Shown one piece after another: positions 44,121 through 52,237 of a stretch of 64,000 bases of DNA (position 1 is its first letter; each line of letters opens with the position of its first letter). The translations under genes and the position numbers were made by a program. This stretch comes from Thermococcus sp. 2319x1 (GTDB lineage: Archaea > Methanobacteriota_B > Thermococci > Thermococcales > Thermococcaceae): positions 1,234,321-1,298,320 of the forward strand of contig NZ_CP012200.1 in NCBI RefSeq assembly GCF_001484685.1, given 5' to 3'. The notes under the pieces are model-generated. The model searched no databases. It saw nothing but the letters and a program-made list of their open reading frames with translations, and was not told where the DNA came from.

Positions 44121-44396
44121 TTTTCTCCACCATATGTAAAGCCCTCTGGAAGTTTATAATCCTTAGCTCCTTGATCTCTGTACTGATGCGTTCATTTAAG
44201 AAAAGAAACCCTTGGAAAGTTGCTTTGATTGCTCTTATATGTACATTAAACTTTGAACACCGTCATTCGACCATTTTTCTGAGAGTTTTGTATTTTTTTG
44301 CTCATCTATAGCTAAAAAAGGGCTGAAAATGTTTTTAAAGGAAATTAATTTATTTATATTCGAGAGAAAGCTCAAAAAAGAAAGGAGGTGAGAGAA

Positions 44397-44504
44397 ATGG
44401 AGATGATATTAAGACTTTATGATTACCTTTACATGAGGGAGTTCGAAAAGAGAAAAAGAAAGCCCGTAGTTGAGGAGCTTGCACTCCTTGAACATCTATA
44501 CTAA
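44397..44504 (+). CDS. 35-residue small protein gene
   Basis: Encodes MEMILRLYDYLYMREFEKRK then RKPVVEELALLEHLY. The ATG sits 7 bases after AAAGGAGGTGAGAG, the strongest ribosome site in the window. TATA TTTATATT at 44353-44360 predicts a start near 44382 and a 15-base leader. The product is helical, with a tyrosine/leucine-rich N-terminus, a basic middle (FEKRKRK) and an acidic end. No family recognised. The last 9 bases overlap the end of the MFS gene on the other strand. The preceding 270 bp hold only the SRP54 and this promoter. Confidence 0.65.
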   Translation: MEMILRLYDYLYMREFEKRKRKPVVEELALLEHLY

Positions 44505-45779
44505 TTCCCTTCCTTTAGTTTCTTTTCCGAGAACAAGAATGTCTAAGGCTCCTATAATTGAGATCACAGCAATTACAAGCACAGCCACCCCAACTGTTGA
44601 AGTTTCCATAATTCTTCCCGCCAGTATTGGCGCCAATCCTCCTCCAATTCTTGCCATTGCCCCGGCCCATCCTGTCCCGGTTCCCCTAACTTCCGTTGGA
44701 TAAAGCTCTGGGGTGTAGGCATATATAGCTCCCCATGCTCCGAGATTGAAAAAGCTGAAGAGGATCGCGCTTGTGAGTATCATGTAAACGTCTCCTGAAC
44801 TTGCATAGTGGTAAAACATGACCCCAGCCAGGCCGGAGAGCAGCAGATAGGTGGAGAGGGTTTTCTTCCTTCCTACCCTCTCGAGAAGATAAGCGGCGCT
44901 CCAGTAGCCCGGAAGCTGGGCTACGGCAGTTATTATAAAGTATTGAAAGCTCTTGAAGACTGTTATCTTCAGGGTTGCCGCTAAAAACCTTGGAAGCCAT
45001 ATGAAGAATCCATAATAAGCAAAGGCTATGCTGAACCATGCAATTGAAAGCATTAGCGTTATTCTGCCGTACTTTTTCCAGAGCTCCACTATCGTTATCT
45101 TTGCTTGTTTGCCCTCTTGCACCTTGATCTCTGCTTTTTTCCCAAGTATTCTTTCTATAACCCTTTCAGCCTCTTTTGTTTTTCCTTTAAGGGCTAAAAA
45201 CCTTGGAGACTCTGGAAGCCAGAGTATTATTGGGAGCAACAGCAATACGCTTCCTCCAAACAGGAGAATGCTTCTCCAGCTGGCTTTTAGTAGGAGTGCA
45301 ACTATTCCAATTATTATAGTACCAATGGCCCAGAAGCTTTCTAAGATAGATATCATAGCCCCCCTAATTTTTGCGGGCATGAACTCGGCAAAATAAGAGC
45401 TTGCAACCGGCAGAGATCCTCCTAAACCAAGCCCAACTATAAACCTAAGTGCTATAAGCTGATTCAAACTGTTGGCAAAGCTACTCGCAATGCTTCCCAA
45501 TCCAAAAAGCGAAACTGTCAAGGTTAAGGCATTTTTCCGCCCTATGTAGTCGGCAACCGCTCCGAAAAACCACGCACCGAAGAGCATCCCCCACAGTGCT
45601 GCAGAGCCCATTGCCCCAAGTTTGCTCAAACTTCCCTGAAACGCCGGTTCTTTGCTTAGTAAAGGAATCACAAAGCTCACAGAGAGGGTGTTTATTGCTA
45701 TGAATGCCCATACCGTTCCGAGGATTGCCAGAAGGGTGTAATGAAACCTTCCGAATTTTGCCTTATCTATTACCTCCAT
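44496..45779 (-). CDS. MFS transporter (sugar-porter-like)
   Basis: Twelve-helix major facilitator (427 residues). Marker motifs are GAVADYIGRKNALT (loop 2-3), WLPESPRFLALKGK after helix 6 and PTEVRGTGTGWAGAMARIGG in helices 10-11. Similar proteins carry sugars, organic acids or aromatic acids; the substrate is not clear. The ATG at 45779 follows GGTGAGG. A perfect inverted repeat overlaps the predicted transcription start, so expression is probably repressed by a specific regulator. Confidence 0.85.
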   Translation of the reverse strand: MEVIDKAKFGRFHYTLLAILGTVWAFIAINTLSVSFVIPLLSKEPAFQGSLSKLGAMGSAALWGMLFGAWFFGAVADYIGRKNALTLTVSLFGLGSIASSFANSLNQLIALRFIVGLGLGGSLPVASSYFAEFMPAKIRGAMISILESFWAIGTIIIGIVALLLKASWRSILLFGGSVLLLLPIILWLPESPRFLALKGKTKEAERVIERILGKKAEIKVQEGKQAKITIVELWKKYGRITLMLSIAWFSIAFAYYGFFIWLPRFLAATLKITVFKSFQYFIITAVAQLPGYWSAAYLLERVGRKKTLSTYLLLSGLAGVMFYHYASSGDVYMILTSAILFSFFNLGAWGAIYAYTPELYPTEVRGTGTGWAGAMARIGGGLAPILAGRIMETSTVGVAVLVIAVISIIGALDILVLGKETKGRELV

Positions 45780-45786
45780 TGTCCTC

Positions 45787-45804
45787 ACCGAACAAATGTT
45801 CGGT
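45787..45804. promoter_or_regulatory. Operator-like inverted repeat in the MFS/DUF89 divergent promoter
   Basis: ACCGAAC AAAT GTTCGGT is a perfect 7 bp inverted repeat with a 4-base spacer. It covers the predicted start and ribosome site of the MFS gene. The palindromic TTTAAA at 45813-45818 is placed to serve both genes: 26 bp from the DUF89 ATG (45842) and about 27 bp from the MFS start. The binding protein is unknown. Confidence 0.5.
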
Positions 45805-45841
45805 TAATGCTTTTTAAACCTATTGCAGACCTTAATGAGGT

Positions 45842-46687
45842 ATGAAGATCCACTATGAGTGTTTCACGTGCATCGCGAATCAGTGCCAGAGGATAATTGA
45901 AATGAGCACAGAAGACTTAGCAAAAAGAAAGAAAGCGGCTGTTTTCTGTGCAAAGCTCATGGGAAAGCTTGAAGAAGAGTCTATACCTGCGATAGTAGCT
46001 AGCAAGATATTTTTTGATCTCTACGAATTCCTTGGAGTTCGTGATCCGTTTAAAGCCTACAAAGAATCTTCCAATAGGCTGGCGGAGAGAGTCTTGAATG
46101 AGATTGAAGCCATTATGGAAGTTGACCTTAAAACGGCGTTAAAGCTTGCAATAGTGGGTAACGTGATTGATTTTGCCGTTGGATACTCCCCGGAAAAGAT
46201 TGAAGAAGACATAATGAGGCTCATTAAAGAAGACCTTTACATAGACCGCTCTGAAGAGCTCTTCAAAAAGCTTGAAAATGCCAGAGTCTTGTTGTACCTC
46301 ACAGATAACTGCGGTGAGATATACTTTGATAAGCTCTTCTTGAAAAAGATTCAAGAGAATTTTCCTCACTTGGATATCTACATTGCTGGAAAAGAAGCCC
46401 CGATAATAAACGATGCCACCGTGGAGGATTTAAAAGCGGCTAAATTTGATGAGGTTGGGACAATAATTTCAACGGGTTCTGGAATTGTGGGCATCCCCTT
46501 TGGAGAAGTTTCGGAGGAATTCATGGAGATTTTTAGAAGAGCGGATGTCATCATAGCAAAAGGCCAGGGGAACTTTGAAACTCTCAGCGAGATTGGGGAT
46601 AGGCGTGTTTTCTATCTTCTAAAGGCTAAATGCCGCCCGGTAGCGAGGGAGTTAGGGGTGCCCCGGGGAAGCATGCTGTGTATATAG
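45842..46687 (+). CDS. DUF89 family protein (metal-dependent phosphatase fold)
   Basis: A 281-residue protein of the DUF89/ARMT1-like family, members of which are metal-dependent phosphatases acting on sugar phosphates or damaged metabolites. The N-terminal MKIHYECFTCIANQCQR has the paired cysteines typical of the archaeal subgroup (CxxC). The active-site block is LLYLTDNCGEIYFDKLFL, with the Asp-Asn pair, and later AKGQGNFETLSE. It appears leaderless. It is divergent from the MFS transporter, which may import its substrate (inference). Confidence 0.83.
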   Translation: MKIHYECFTCIANQCQRIIEMSTEDLAKRKKAAVFCAKLMGKLEEESIPAIVASKIFFDLYEFLGVRDPFKAYKESSNRLAERVLNEIEAIMEVDLKTALKLAIVGNVIDFAVGYSPEKIEEDIMRLIKEDLYIDRSEELFKKLENARVLLYLTDNCGEIYFDKLFLKKIQENFPHLDIYIAGKEAPIINDATVEDLKAAKFDEVGTIISTGSGIVGIPFGEVSEEFMEIFRRADVIIAKGQGNFETLSEIGDRRVFYLLKAKCRPVARELGVPRGSMLCI

Positions 46688-46769
46688 GCATTTGACGATA
46701 TTATCTTTGACAAGCATCGATTAGAAAGGCTTTTATACTTTAAAGTTGTATAATACGGTGGTGATACCT

Positions 46770-46979
46770 ATGCCGACGATGATTAAAAAAGATTTGAAGA
46801 AGTTTATGAAGGAACTAAAACTCCATTACGACGATGTCTGGCATGTTCCCTCAAGTGAATATCTTAAGAAGCCCGATTTTATTGTAGTGGACCCCAAAAC
46901 TGGCAAAAAGATAAAAGTAAGCTTTGTCTCATTGGACGATGGTGAGGTTGTCAGTGTAGTTTATGATGAACTCAGCTGA
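46770..46979 (+). CDS. Uncharacterised 69-residue protein
   Basis: Starts MPTMIKKDLKKFMKELKLHY and continues with WHVPSSEYLKKPDFIVVDP and KTGKKIKVSFVSLDDGEVVS, a helix followed by a beta-hairpin-rich part. No family recognised. The ATG at 46770 follows GGTGGTGAT. TATA CTTTTATACTTT near 46731-46742 places the start about 12 bases before the ribosome site. It is monocistronic, followed by a hairpin with a T-run near 46980. Confidence 0.65.
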   Translation: MPTMIKKDLKKFMKELKLHYDDVWHVPSSEYLKKPDFIVVDPKTGKKIKVSFVSLDDGEVVSVVYDELS

Positions 46980-47085
46980 TTCGTTTTTTGACGAACTCCT
47001 TTCCGACTTTTGTTTTATGAGTATAAAATAAAATTGTCAAAATGGTTAAATATTCCTTATGTCCAATTTTTTGTGATGATGAAAG

Positions 47086-48132
47086 ATGAAGGAGAGCACA
47101 ATTAGTGATATTTTCGATCTCGTCGGTATAATAGCAGACCCGAAAATTAGGGCACTAACCTATGCCAATATTGGAGTTGAGCTTTTCCGCATGGGCAACG
47201 AAAAGTACAAGGATGCCTTTAGAAAAGCATTAGAGACCGCAGAGGAAATTGAAGATGTAGCTGAGCTCGCTTTTTTGCTTATTCAACTTGCCACTTATCT
47301 TGGAGAGACAAACAAAGCCACCGCTGCGAGGGTTTTTAATAGAGTTCTTGAACTTGTTGAACGCATGCCTTCTAAAGTCCGGAACAGAGCTCTGGAAAAG
47401 ATGATAGAGGCAGCATTAAAACTCAAGCTCTATGATTTGGCCGTTTCCTATGCAATGAAAATCAAAGACGGCAGAGTGAGAAACAGCATGCTCATTCCAA
47501 TTATTAGAGGTTATCTTTCTGAGGGCCAGCTTGCTAAGGCAATCAAAGTTTCAAAAGAACTGCTTGAAGAGCCCTGGAGCTCTATGGCAAAATCGGAGAT
47601 AATAAAGTACTACATTAAGGGCGGAGAAGTCATGAATGCTCTGGATATCTTTAACACCGTTGAGGGGAACAGGGAGAGGTTCATCAACGAGATCATAGAA
47701 GAGCTTATTGATTTCCAAGAACACGTTTCAAAGTTCTTTGAACTTTTAAAAGAGGAAGAGCGGGTAAGTGCTGCAAAGAAATTGCTCGACATTCTAATAA
47801 AGTCCCCGAGGAGGGGGTACATAGAGCTGGTGGAGAGAATTGCAGAAAAAGTGCCTGATGAAAGCGTGCAGGTAAAGGTGGTTTCATTTTTAACGAGGGC
47901 TGGTGAAAAAGAGAAAGCGTTAAAATACGCAAACAAAATACAGGATAGCTACCTGCGCTCCTTGGCATTTGGAGAGATTGCCTTGGGTTACCTAAAGGAA
48001 GATGATTTAGATAAAGCCATAGAGACCGTAAAAAACGTCAGAGACCTGAAATGGAATTCAAGGCTTTTGGCGGAGATATTGATTAAGGTGCTAAGGCTTG
48101 CCGCCAAAGAGGAATCTGAAGGAGGACATTAA
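47086..48132 (+). CDS. Helical-repeat (TPR-like) protein
   Basis: A 348-residue protein of repeated helix pairs about 35 residues apart (for example ALTYANIGVELFRMGNEKYK, RNSMLIPIIRGYLSEGQLAK, RSLAFGEIALGYLKEDDLDK), i.e. TPR/Sel1-like scaffold. No catalytic domain. Binding partners are not known. A TATA (GGTTAAATATTCC) and GATGATGAAAG precede the ATG at 47086. Genes of this kind are common in Thermococcales and usually unannotated. Confidence 0.72.
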   Translation: MKESTISDIFDLVGIIADPKIRALTYANIGVELFRMGNEKYKDAFRKALETAEEIEDVAELAFLLIQLATYLGETNKATAARVFNRVLELVERMPSKVRNRALEKMIEAALKLKLYDLAVSYAMKIKDGRVRNSMLIPIIRGYLSEGQLAKAIKVSKELLEEPWSSMAKSEIIKYYIKGGEVMNALDIFNTVEGNRERFINEIIEELIDFQEHVSKFFELLKEEERVSAAKKLLDILIKSPRRGYIELVERIAEKVPDESVQVKVVSFLTRAGEKEKALKYANKIQDSYLRSLAFGEIALGYLKEDDLDKAIETVKNVRDLKWNSRLLAEILIKVLRLAAKEESEGGH

Positions 48133-48170
48133 CTTTAAATTCTTTCTTCCAACTTTTTCTGGTGATGCTT

Positions 48171-48971
48171 GTGGTGAGGATAGCGATAGTAGGTGGATCC
48201 GGAGTTTACGATCCAAAGCTTCTGGAAAACGTCAGGGAGGAGAGGGTTGAGACTCCTTATGGGGGCATTAGGGTAAAAATTGGGACGTACAAGGGCGAAG
48301 AGATTGCGTTTTTAGCAAGGCATGGAGAGAAGCACAGCGTTCCGCCACATAAGATAAACTACCGTGCCAACATATGGGGTTTGTATAAGTTGGGTGTTGA
48401 GAGAATACTCGCAACCTCGGCGGTAGGCTCTCTAAACGAGACTATGAAGCCGGGAGATTTTGTTATACTTGATCAGCTAATTGATTTTACAAAAAACAGA
48501 ACTTATACCTTCTACGATGGAGAGGATTCGCCCCATGAAAGGAAGTTCGTTGCCCATATTGATTTTACTGACCCTTACTGCCCAGAGCTTAGAGAGGCTT
48601 TAATAAGGGCTGCTAGGGAGCTAGGTTTTAGCTATCACCCAAGGGGAACTTATGCTGCCATGGAGGGGCCAAGATTTGAAACAAGAGCGGAGATTAGAGC
48701 GTTGAAAATCCTTGGTGCTGATGTTGTTGGGATGACCCAATCTCCTGAGGCGATTTTGGCTAGAGAACTTGAGATGTGCTATGCGAGTGTTGCCATTGTT
48801 ACCAACTATGCCGCTGGCATAAGTAAGACCAAGCTCACCCATTCGGAGGTTGTGGAGCTTATGGAGAAGAAGAGTGAGGAGATCAAGCTCCTTTTGATGA
48901 AAGCTGTAGAGTACATTCCAAAGGTCAGGAGGTGTGCATGTAAGGATGCTTTGAAAGGTGCTACCGGTTAA
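48171..48971 (+). CDS. mtnP: S-methyl-5'-thioadenosine phosphorylase
   Basis: Cleaves methylthioadenosine to adenine and methylthioribose-1-phosphate, the substrate of MtnA (18938). Start MVRIAIVGGSGVYDPKLLEN, phosphate site FLARHGEKHSVPPHKINYRA, and the substrate signature AAMEGPRFETRAEI. The C-terminal CACKDAL has the CxC redox pair known to stabilise the hyperthermophilic enzyme. Several start codons are possible (48162, 48165, 48171, 48174); GTG 48171 has GGTGATG well placed and matches the usual N-terminus. Confidence 0.9.
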   Translation: MVRIAIVGGSGVYDPKLLENVREERVETPYGGIRVKIGTYKGEEIAFLARHGEKHSVPPHKINYRANIWGLYKLGVERILATSAVGSLNETMKPGDFVILDQLIDFTKNRTYTFYDGEDSPHERKFVAHIDFTDPYCPELREALIRAARELGFSYHPRGTYAAMEGPRFETRAEIRALKILGADVVGMTQSPEAILARELEMCYASVAIVTNYAAGISKTKLTHSEVVELMEKKSEEIKLLLMKAVEYIPKVRRCACKDALKGATG

Positions 48972-48994
48972 TTTTTATTTTTGGAGTTAGAGTG

Positions 48995-49311
48995 ATGAGA
49001 TTGATCCCAAAACTTAGCTTGAAGATAAAACAGGGTCTCCACTTGAGGTAGCAAGGGTTAACGATTATGTAATCAGGACGGCCTTCTTTGAAGGCGAATA
49101 CCACCGGCATAAGCACGGCAACGAGGATGGTTTTTCTATGTTTACAAGGGGAGGATGGGTATTCAGCTAAAGGGTTTTCCGGAGATAGTTTTGTATATAG
49201 TTTTGTATGAGGGGACATTGCAGTTTGAACCCGCGAGGTTTAATAGTAGAGGAGATTGAGCTAATGGAACTCGGCTCGACAAGAAACGAAGAAGTGCGGA
49301 AGTTTTGGAAG
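48995..49311 (+). pseudogene. Frameshifted cupin-domain gene remnant
   Basis: The reading order changes frame twice. MRLIPKLS is followed in another frame by LEDKTGSPLEVARVNDYVIR and TAFFEGEYHRHKHGNEDG, then in a third frame by FYVYKGRMGIQLKGFPEIVL. GEYHRHKHGNEDG is the metal-binding motif of small cupins (EYHxHxH) and the later pieces are the following beta strands. A 12-base tandem repeat, ATAGTTTTGTAT at 49185-49196 and 49197-49208, adds four residues (IVLY). A final fragment, VEEIELMELGST, may be the C-terminus. The 350 bp between mtnP and tRNA-Gly hold only this. Confidence 0.6.
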
Positions 49312-49328
49312 AATCGAATAGAATTTGG

Positions 49329-49403
49329 TGCGGTGGCCGGGATTTGAACCCGGGCCCGCGGCGTGGCAGGCCGCTGTCCTGGACCAGGCTAGACTACCAC
49401 CGC
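49329..49403 (-). tRNA. tRNA-Gly (GCC)
   Basis: Minus strand acceptor arms GCGGTGG and CCACCGC pair; discriminator A, CCA encoded at 49326-49328. The anticodon loop CTGCCAC gives GCC. T arm GGGTTCAAATCCC. No intron. It lies between the cupin remnant and the nucleotidyltransferase gene. Confidence 0.95.
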
Positions 49404-49460
49404 ACAAGCCCGGTAGATAATCAATTGCAGACGCTTTATAAATTTTTCGCCAAGGTATTT

Positions 49461-50168
49461 TTAAATTCCACCGCTTTCTCTGACCCTTTTCCTAACGTTC
49501 GGATCTCTATCCGCTATCCTTTTCAATGCTTCCTCAAAGCTCATCCACTCGGGAACCTCTTCATTGAGATAGATTCCGGTTCTCCCAATTGAATCCCTTC
49601 TGGTTAGAACCTTCACCCTCTCCCACACTATTTCCATGCCCACTCCAAGAATTTTTGCAACCTCGCTCTCTCTCCCAATGACTTCCCTCTCTATGTGTCC
49701 TTTTTCTGTTGGAACTATTAGTATTAGCTTTTTGTTAACTCCCGGCACCCGGAGGTTTGTTTTGAGCCCCCAGAGATCAACCATGCCTCCCCATTTATAA
49801 AATTCGATCTCTCTATCCTTGGGCTCAATAAGGGGAAACGTTATCGTAGTTTCTTCGTCGATTTCAATATGGCCTTTTATTAGGTGCCAGGGAGTGGCCA
49901 TAACTATTCTCCGCTTTTCAAATGGAATCCCCTCCAAGCTCAGCTCGATTAAAAAGCTGGGAACTTTATATGGAATAACGATGTCAATGTCGCTATCTTT
50001 CCTGACGTCTCCCCTTGCCACGCTTCCGTAAACATGGGGCTCAAACTGAGCCAGTCTCTCCATTATCTTTAGGGCTTTTTCACGTTTTTCTTTTAAGATT
50101 CTCCATCGCTTGGGTGAGTACACAACTTCCCTCTCGTCCCACACTCTGACGACCTTTTCTCTTGGCAT
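49461..50168 (-). CDS. Nucleotidyltransferase-domain protein
   Basis: A 235-residue archaeal protein of the pol-beta nucleotidyltransferase superfamily. HVYGSVARGDVRKDSDIDIV carries the GSxxRG and DxD motifs. The rest (MVDLWGLKTNLRVPGVNKKL, GRTGIYLNEEVPEWMSFEEA) is family-specific. Substrate unknown; this is not a MNT-type minimal transferase because of its size and no HEPN partner is adjacent. ATG at 50168. Confidence 0.78.
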   Translation of the reverse strand: MPREKVVRVWDEREVVYSPKRWRILKEKREKALKIMERLAQFEPHVYGSVARGDVRKDSDIDIVIPYKVPSFLIELSLEGIPFEKRRIVMATPWHLIKGHIEIDEETTITFPLIEPKDREIEFYKWGGMVDLWGLKTNLRVPGVNKKLILIVPTEKGHIEREVIGRESEVAKILGVGMEIVWERVKVLTRRDSIGRTGIYLNEEVPEWMSFEEALKRIADRDPNVRKRVRESGGI

Positions 50169-50253
50169 GATATCCTTTTTGTCATTGTTCTTTTTAAATT
50201 CGATCGGTAATCTTTAATAGGGCAATGTTTACTCTTTAGGAGGAGGTGGAAAA

Positions 50254-50673
50254 ATGCCCGTTGTAGGTGTTAACATAACGAAAATTGAAGTTGAAAAGCA
50301 TGGGGGGATAATTGACAAGATTGAGGTGAATCTCTCTCCAAAGATTGAGGAGGTTAGATTGGGAGAAGTAAAAACCCCTTCTGGGAAAGTAAATGGCATT
50401 GAGGTGTTCTTCACTTATCAGATCGGATACAACCCTGAGATTGCGAGGGCGCTAATAAAGGGAGCGGTATTTTATCTGCCCCCCAAGAAAGAGCAGATAG
50501 ATGAAATTCTTGATGGTTGGGAAGAAGAAAAGAAAATCCCTCCAGAAATGTTTGCGGAGATAGTGAACTTTGTAACTAATGAAATAACCCCCCTGATAAT
50601 GGTAATCTCCAAAGAAATGAGGATTCCTTATCCGATTCCTCTTCCGAGAGTAGCCATAAGGCAGCAGACGTGA
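50254..50673 (+). CDS. Conserved archaeal protein, SecB-like in outline
   Basis: A 139-residue protein. Early beta strands (GVNITKIEVEKHGGIIDKIE, VNGIEVFFTYQIGYNPEIAR) are followed by ALIKGAVFYLPPKKEQ, a helix and a C-terminal KEMRIPYPIPLPRV. This order of beta sheet, helix and proline-rich end recalls SecB-type chaperones, of which an archaeal example (MJ0357) is known. The resemblance is structural guesswork. GGAGGAGGTGG precedes the ATG. Monocistronic. Confidence 0.55.
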   Translation: MPVVGVNITKIEVEKHGGIIDKIEVNLSPKIEEVRLGEVKTPSGKVNGIEVFFTYQIGYNPEIARALIKGAVFYLPPKKEQIDEILDGWEEEKKIPPEMFAEIVNFVTNEITPLIMVISKEMRIPYPIPLPRVAIRQQT

Positions 50674-50753
50674 GATTGCCTCTATCAAAACTCTTATAAA
50701 CTCTCTTTTCCCTCCTTTTTTGGTGATTGTGATGAGAGGGGATTTACTTTGCT

Positions 50754-50957
50754 TTGCCAAAATCAGCGCTTCAGGTATTTAACGCTTTAGAGGACAAACC
50801 AATATCCTCTAAGGAGCTTGCAAGAAAAACAAACCTCTCTGAAAGGACTGTTCGCTATGCCCTGAAGATTCTTAAGGAGAAAGAGCTTGTTGAAGAGATA
50901 TTTTTCTTAAGGGACGCAAGGAGGAGGGGCTATAGAAGAAAAGCTATTCTGGGCTGA
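50754..50957 (+). CDS. Small winged-helix DNA-binding protein
   Basis: A 67-residue helix-turn-helix protein (SALQVFNALEDKPISSKELA, KTNLSERTVRYALKILKEKE, then a basic tail DARRRGYRRKAILG). The assigned start is TTG 50754, with GAGGGGAT about 12 bases upstream. A better placed ATG at 50731 with GGTGATT is in another frame and runs only 16 codons (MRGDLLCFAKISASGI). So either the true start is unusual or there is a small frameshift. It overlaps the end of the TPR gene. Confidence 0.6.
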   Translation: MPKSALQVFNALEDKPISSKELARKTNLSERTVRYALKILKEKELVEEIFFLRDARRRGYRRKAILG

Positions 50958-52128
50958 AGCCTTCTGCTTTCTGTAGTCCTTTTTTAATTTCTGGATATTT
51001 CGTCTCGAAGATGAGCTCTGCCAGTTCTATTGCCTGTGCATAAGCTTCTCTCTTTGCATAGAAGTCCATATGCTCAACAAGTTCTAGGTAGTTTCTGCTT
51101 CTTTCCTTAGCGGCCAGATAAAGAAGAAGGGCTTTTCTTATTCTGTATCTATGTTCTAGCGTTGTTTCCACTTCCAGGAGAAGGTCTTTGTAAGCTTTTA
51201 AGCCTTCCAGAATCTTATCAAGAGCGAAGAAGGATTGAGCAAGCATTAGTAGGGTATCTCCAAGTTCCCCCATGAAACCCTTTTTTCTGTATTCTCCCGC
51301 GAGCTGATAGAGCATTTTTGTGGTGTTCAGACCTATCAGCTTTGTTCTTTGAGAGTTCCCTGCCAATAAATATGAATACTCAGCGTTAAGAAAAGATTTT
51401 GAAGTATGGTAGAGATTTCCATTGGCGTACCATTCCCTTCCTGCTCTCTCGTAGTTTCTTCCTGCGTTCTCCATAAGTTCCATGAAGTGTTCATCATAAC
51501 CAAAAACGTCCTTGACGATAAAGGCGAGCTTGAAAAATGTATCTCCCGCTTTTTGATATTCTTTCTTGGCCACAAATACTTCTACCCCTTTTCCATAGAG
51601 GTCAAGCAAAATACTTGCCATGTCCTCAATACCAGCTGAGTCGTTAATTATCCTGTAATATCTGTATGCTGCTTCATAAGACTCAATTGCCTTTTGACTT
51701 TTTTTCTCTTTTATGTAAGTGTCGCCCATGGATTTGTACATTACGGCAAATTCCTTTGCATATTTTTCAAATTTGTCTTTCTCACCGAGAATTTCAAATA
51801 TCCTAAGGATGTTTGAACAGAATTCGTTAAGAAGTTCTAAATTGGGGTCCTCAGCTTCGACCTCTCTTTCCAGAATATCCAAATAATGATACGCACTCTT
51901 AAGGAGAAAAGGTCTGGCATCTTTCAAAGCCTGTGGATTGGCACTAAGAATGAGGTCTCCAATGTACCTGTAAATCCGTGCAGCATCTAAAATTCTTTTT
52001 TGTTTTTCATACTCTCTCGCGGACTTTATAAGAAGTTTTATACCGGTTTTCAGCTCTCCCTTAGTCACCAAGCTTTTCCCAGATAGTTCAAGCTCGTCCG
52101 GGCTGGACCTTATTATACCGGTTATCAA
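50944..52128 (-). CDS. TPR repeat protein
   Basis: A helical-repeat protein of about 394 residues with TPR-type units such as AIESYEAAYRYYRIINDSAG, FMELMENAGRNYERAGREWY and GLKAYKDLLLEVETTLEHRY. No other domain. Probable scaffold; partners unknown. The TTG at 52128 is preferred because GAGGTGA lies 5 bases upstream; a GTG at 52137 lies inside that site. It ends within the small winged-helix gene on the other strand. Confidence 0.7.
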   Translation of the reverse strand: MITGIIRSSPDELELSGKSLVTKGELKTGIKLLIKSAREYEKQKRILDAARIYRYIGDLILSANPQALKDARPFLLKSAYHYLDILEREVEAEDPNLELLNEFCSNILRIFEILGEKDKFEKYAKEFAVMYKSMGDTYIKEKKSQKAIESYEAAYRYYRIINDSAGIEDMASILLDLYGKGVEVFVAKKEYQKAGDTFFKLAFIVKDVFGYDEHFMELMENAGRNYERAGREWYANGNLYHTSKSFLNAEYSYLLAGNSQRTKLIGLNTTKMLYQLAGEYRKKGFMGELGDTLLMLAQSFFALDKILEGLKAYKDLLLEVETTLEHRYRIRKALLLYLAAKERSRNYLELVEHMDFYAKREAYAQAIELAELIFETKYPEIKKGLQKAEGFSPE

Positions 52129-52237
52129 AAGGGTCACCTCATCTGGTTTTTAGCAATCACCTATTCCACTCTAGTGTATTTAACTCTTTCTCCGATGAAC
52201 AATAGACTACATTAAAACTCGAAAAATTTTCGAAAAA

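Noticed and set aside
49461-50168. Toxin-antitoxin system (MNT-HEPN) at the nucleotidyltransferase gene
   Set aside because: The protein is too long for an MNT antitoxin and no HEPN gene is adjacent.
52219-52233. Palindrome TCGAAAAATTTTCGA after sua5 as an operator
   Set aside because: It lies just beyond the stop codon between converging or tandem ends, with no promoter close enough; a terminator-like role is as likely and neither is supported.
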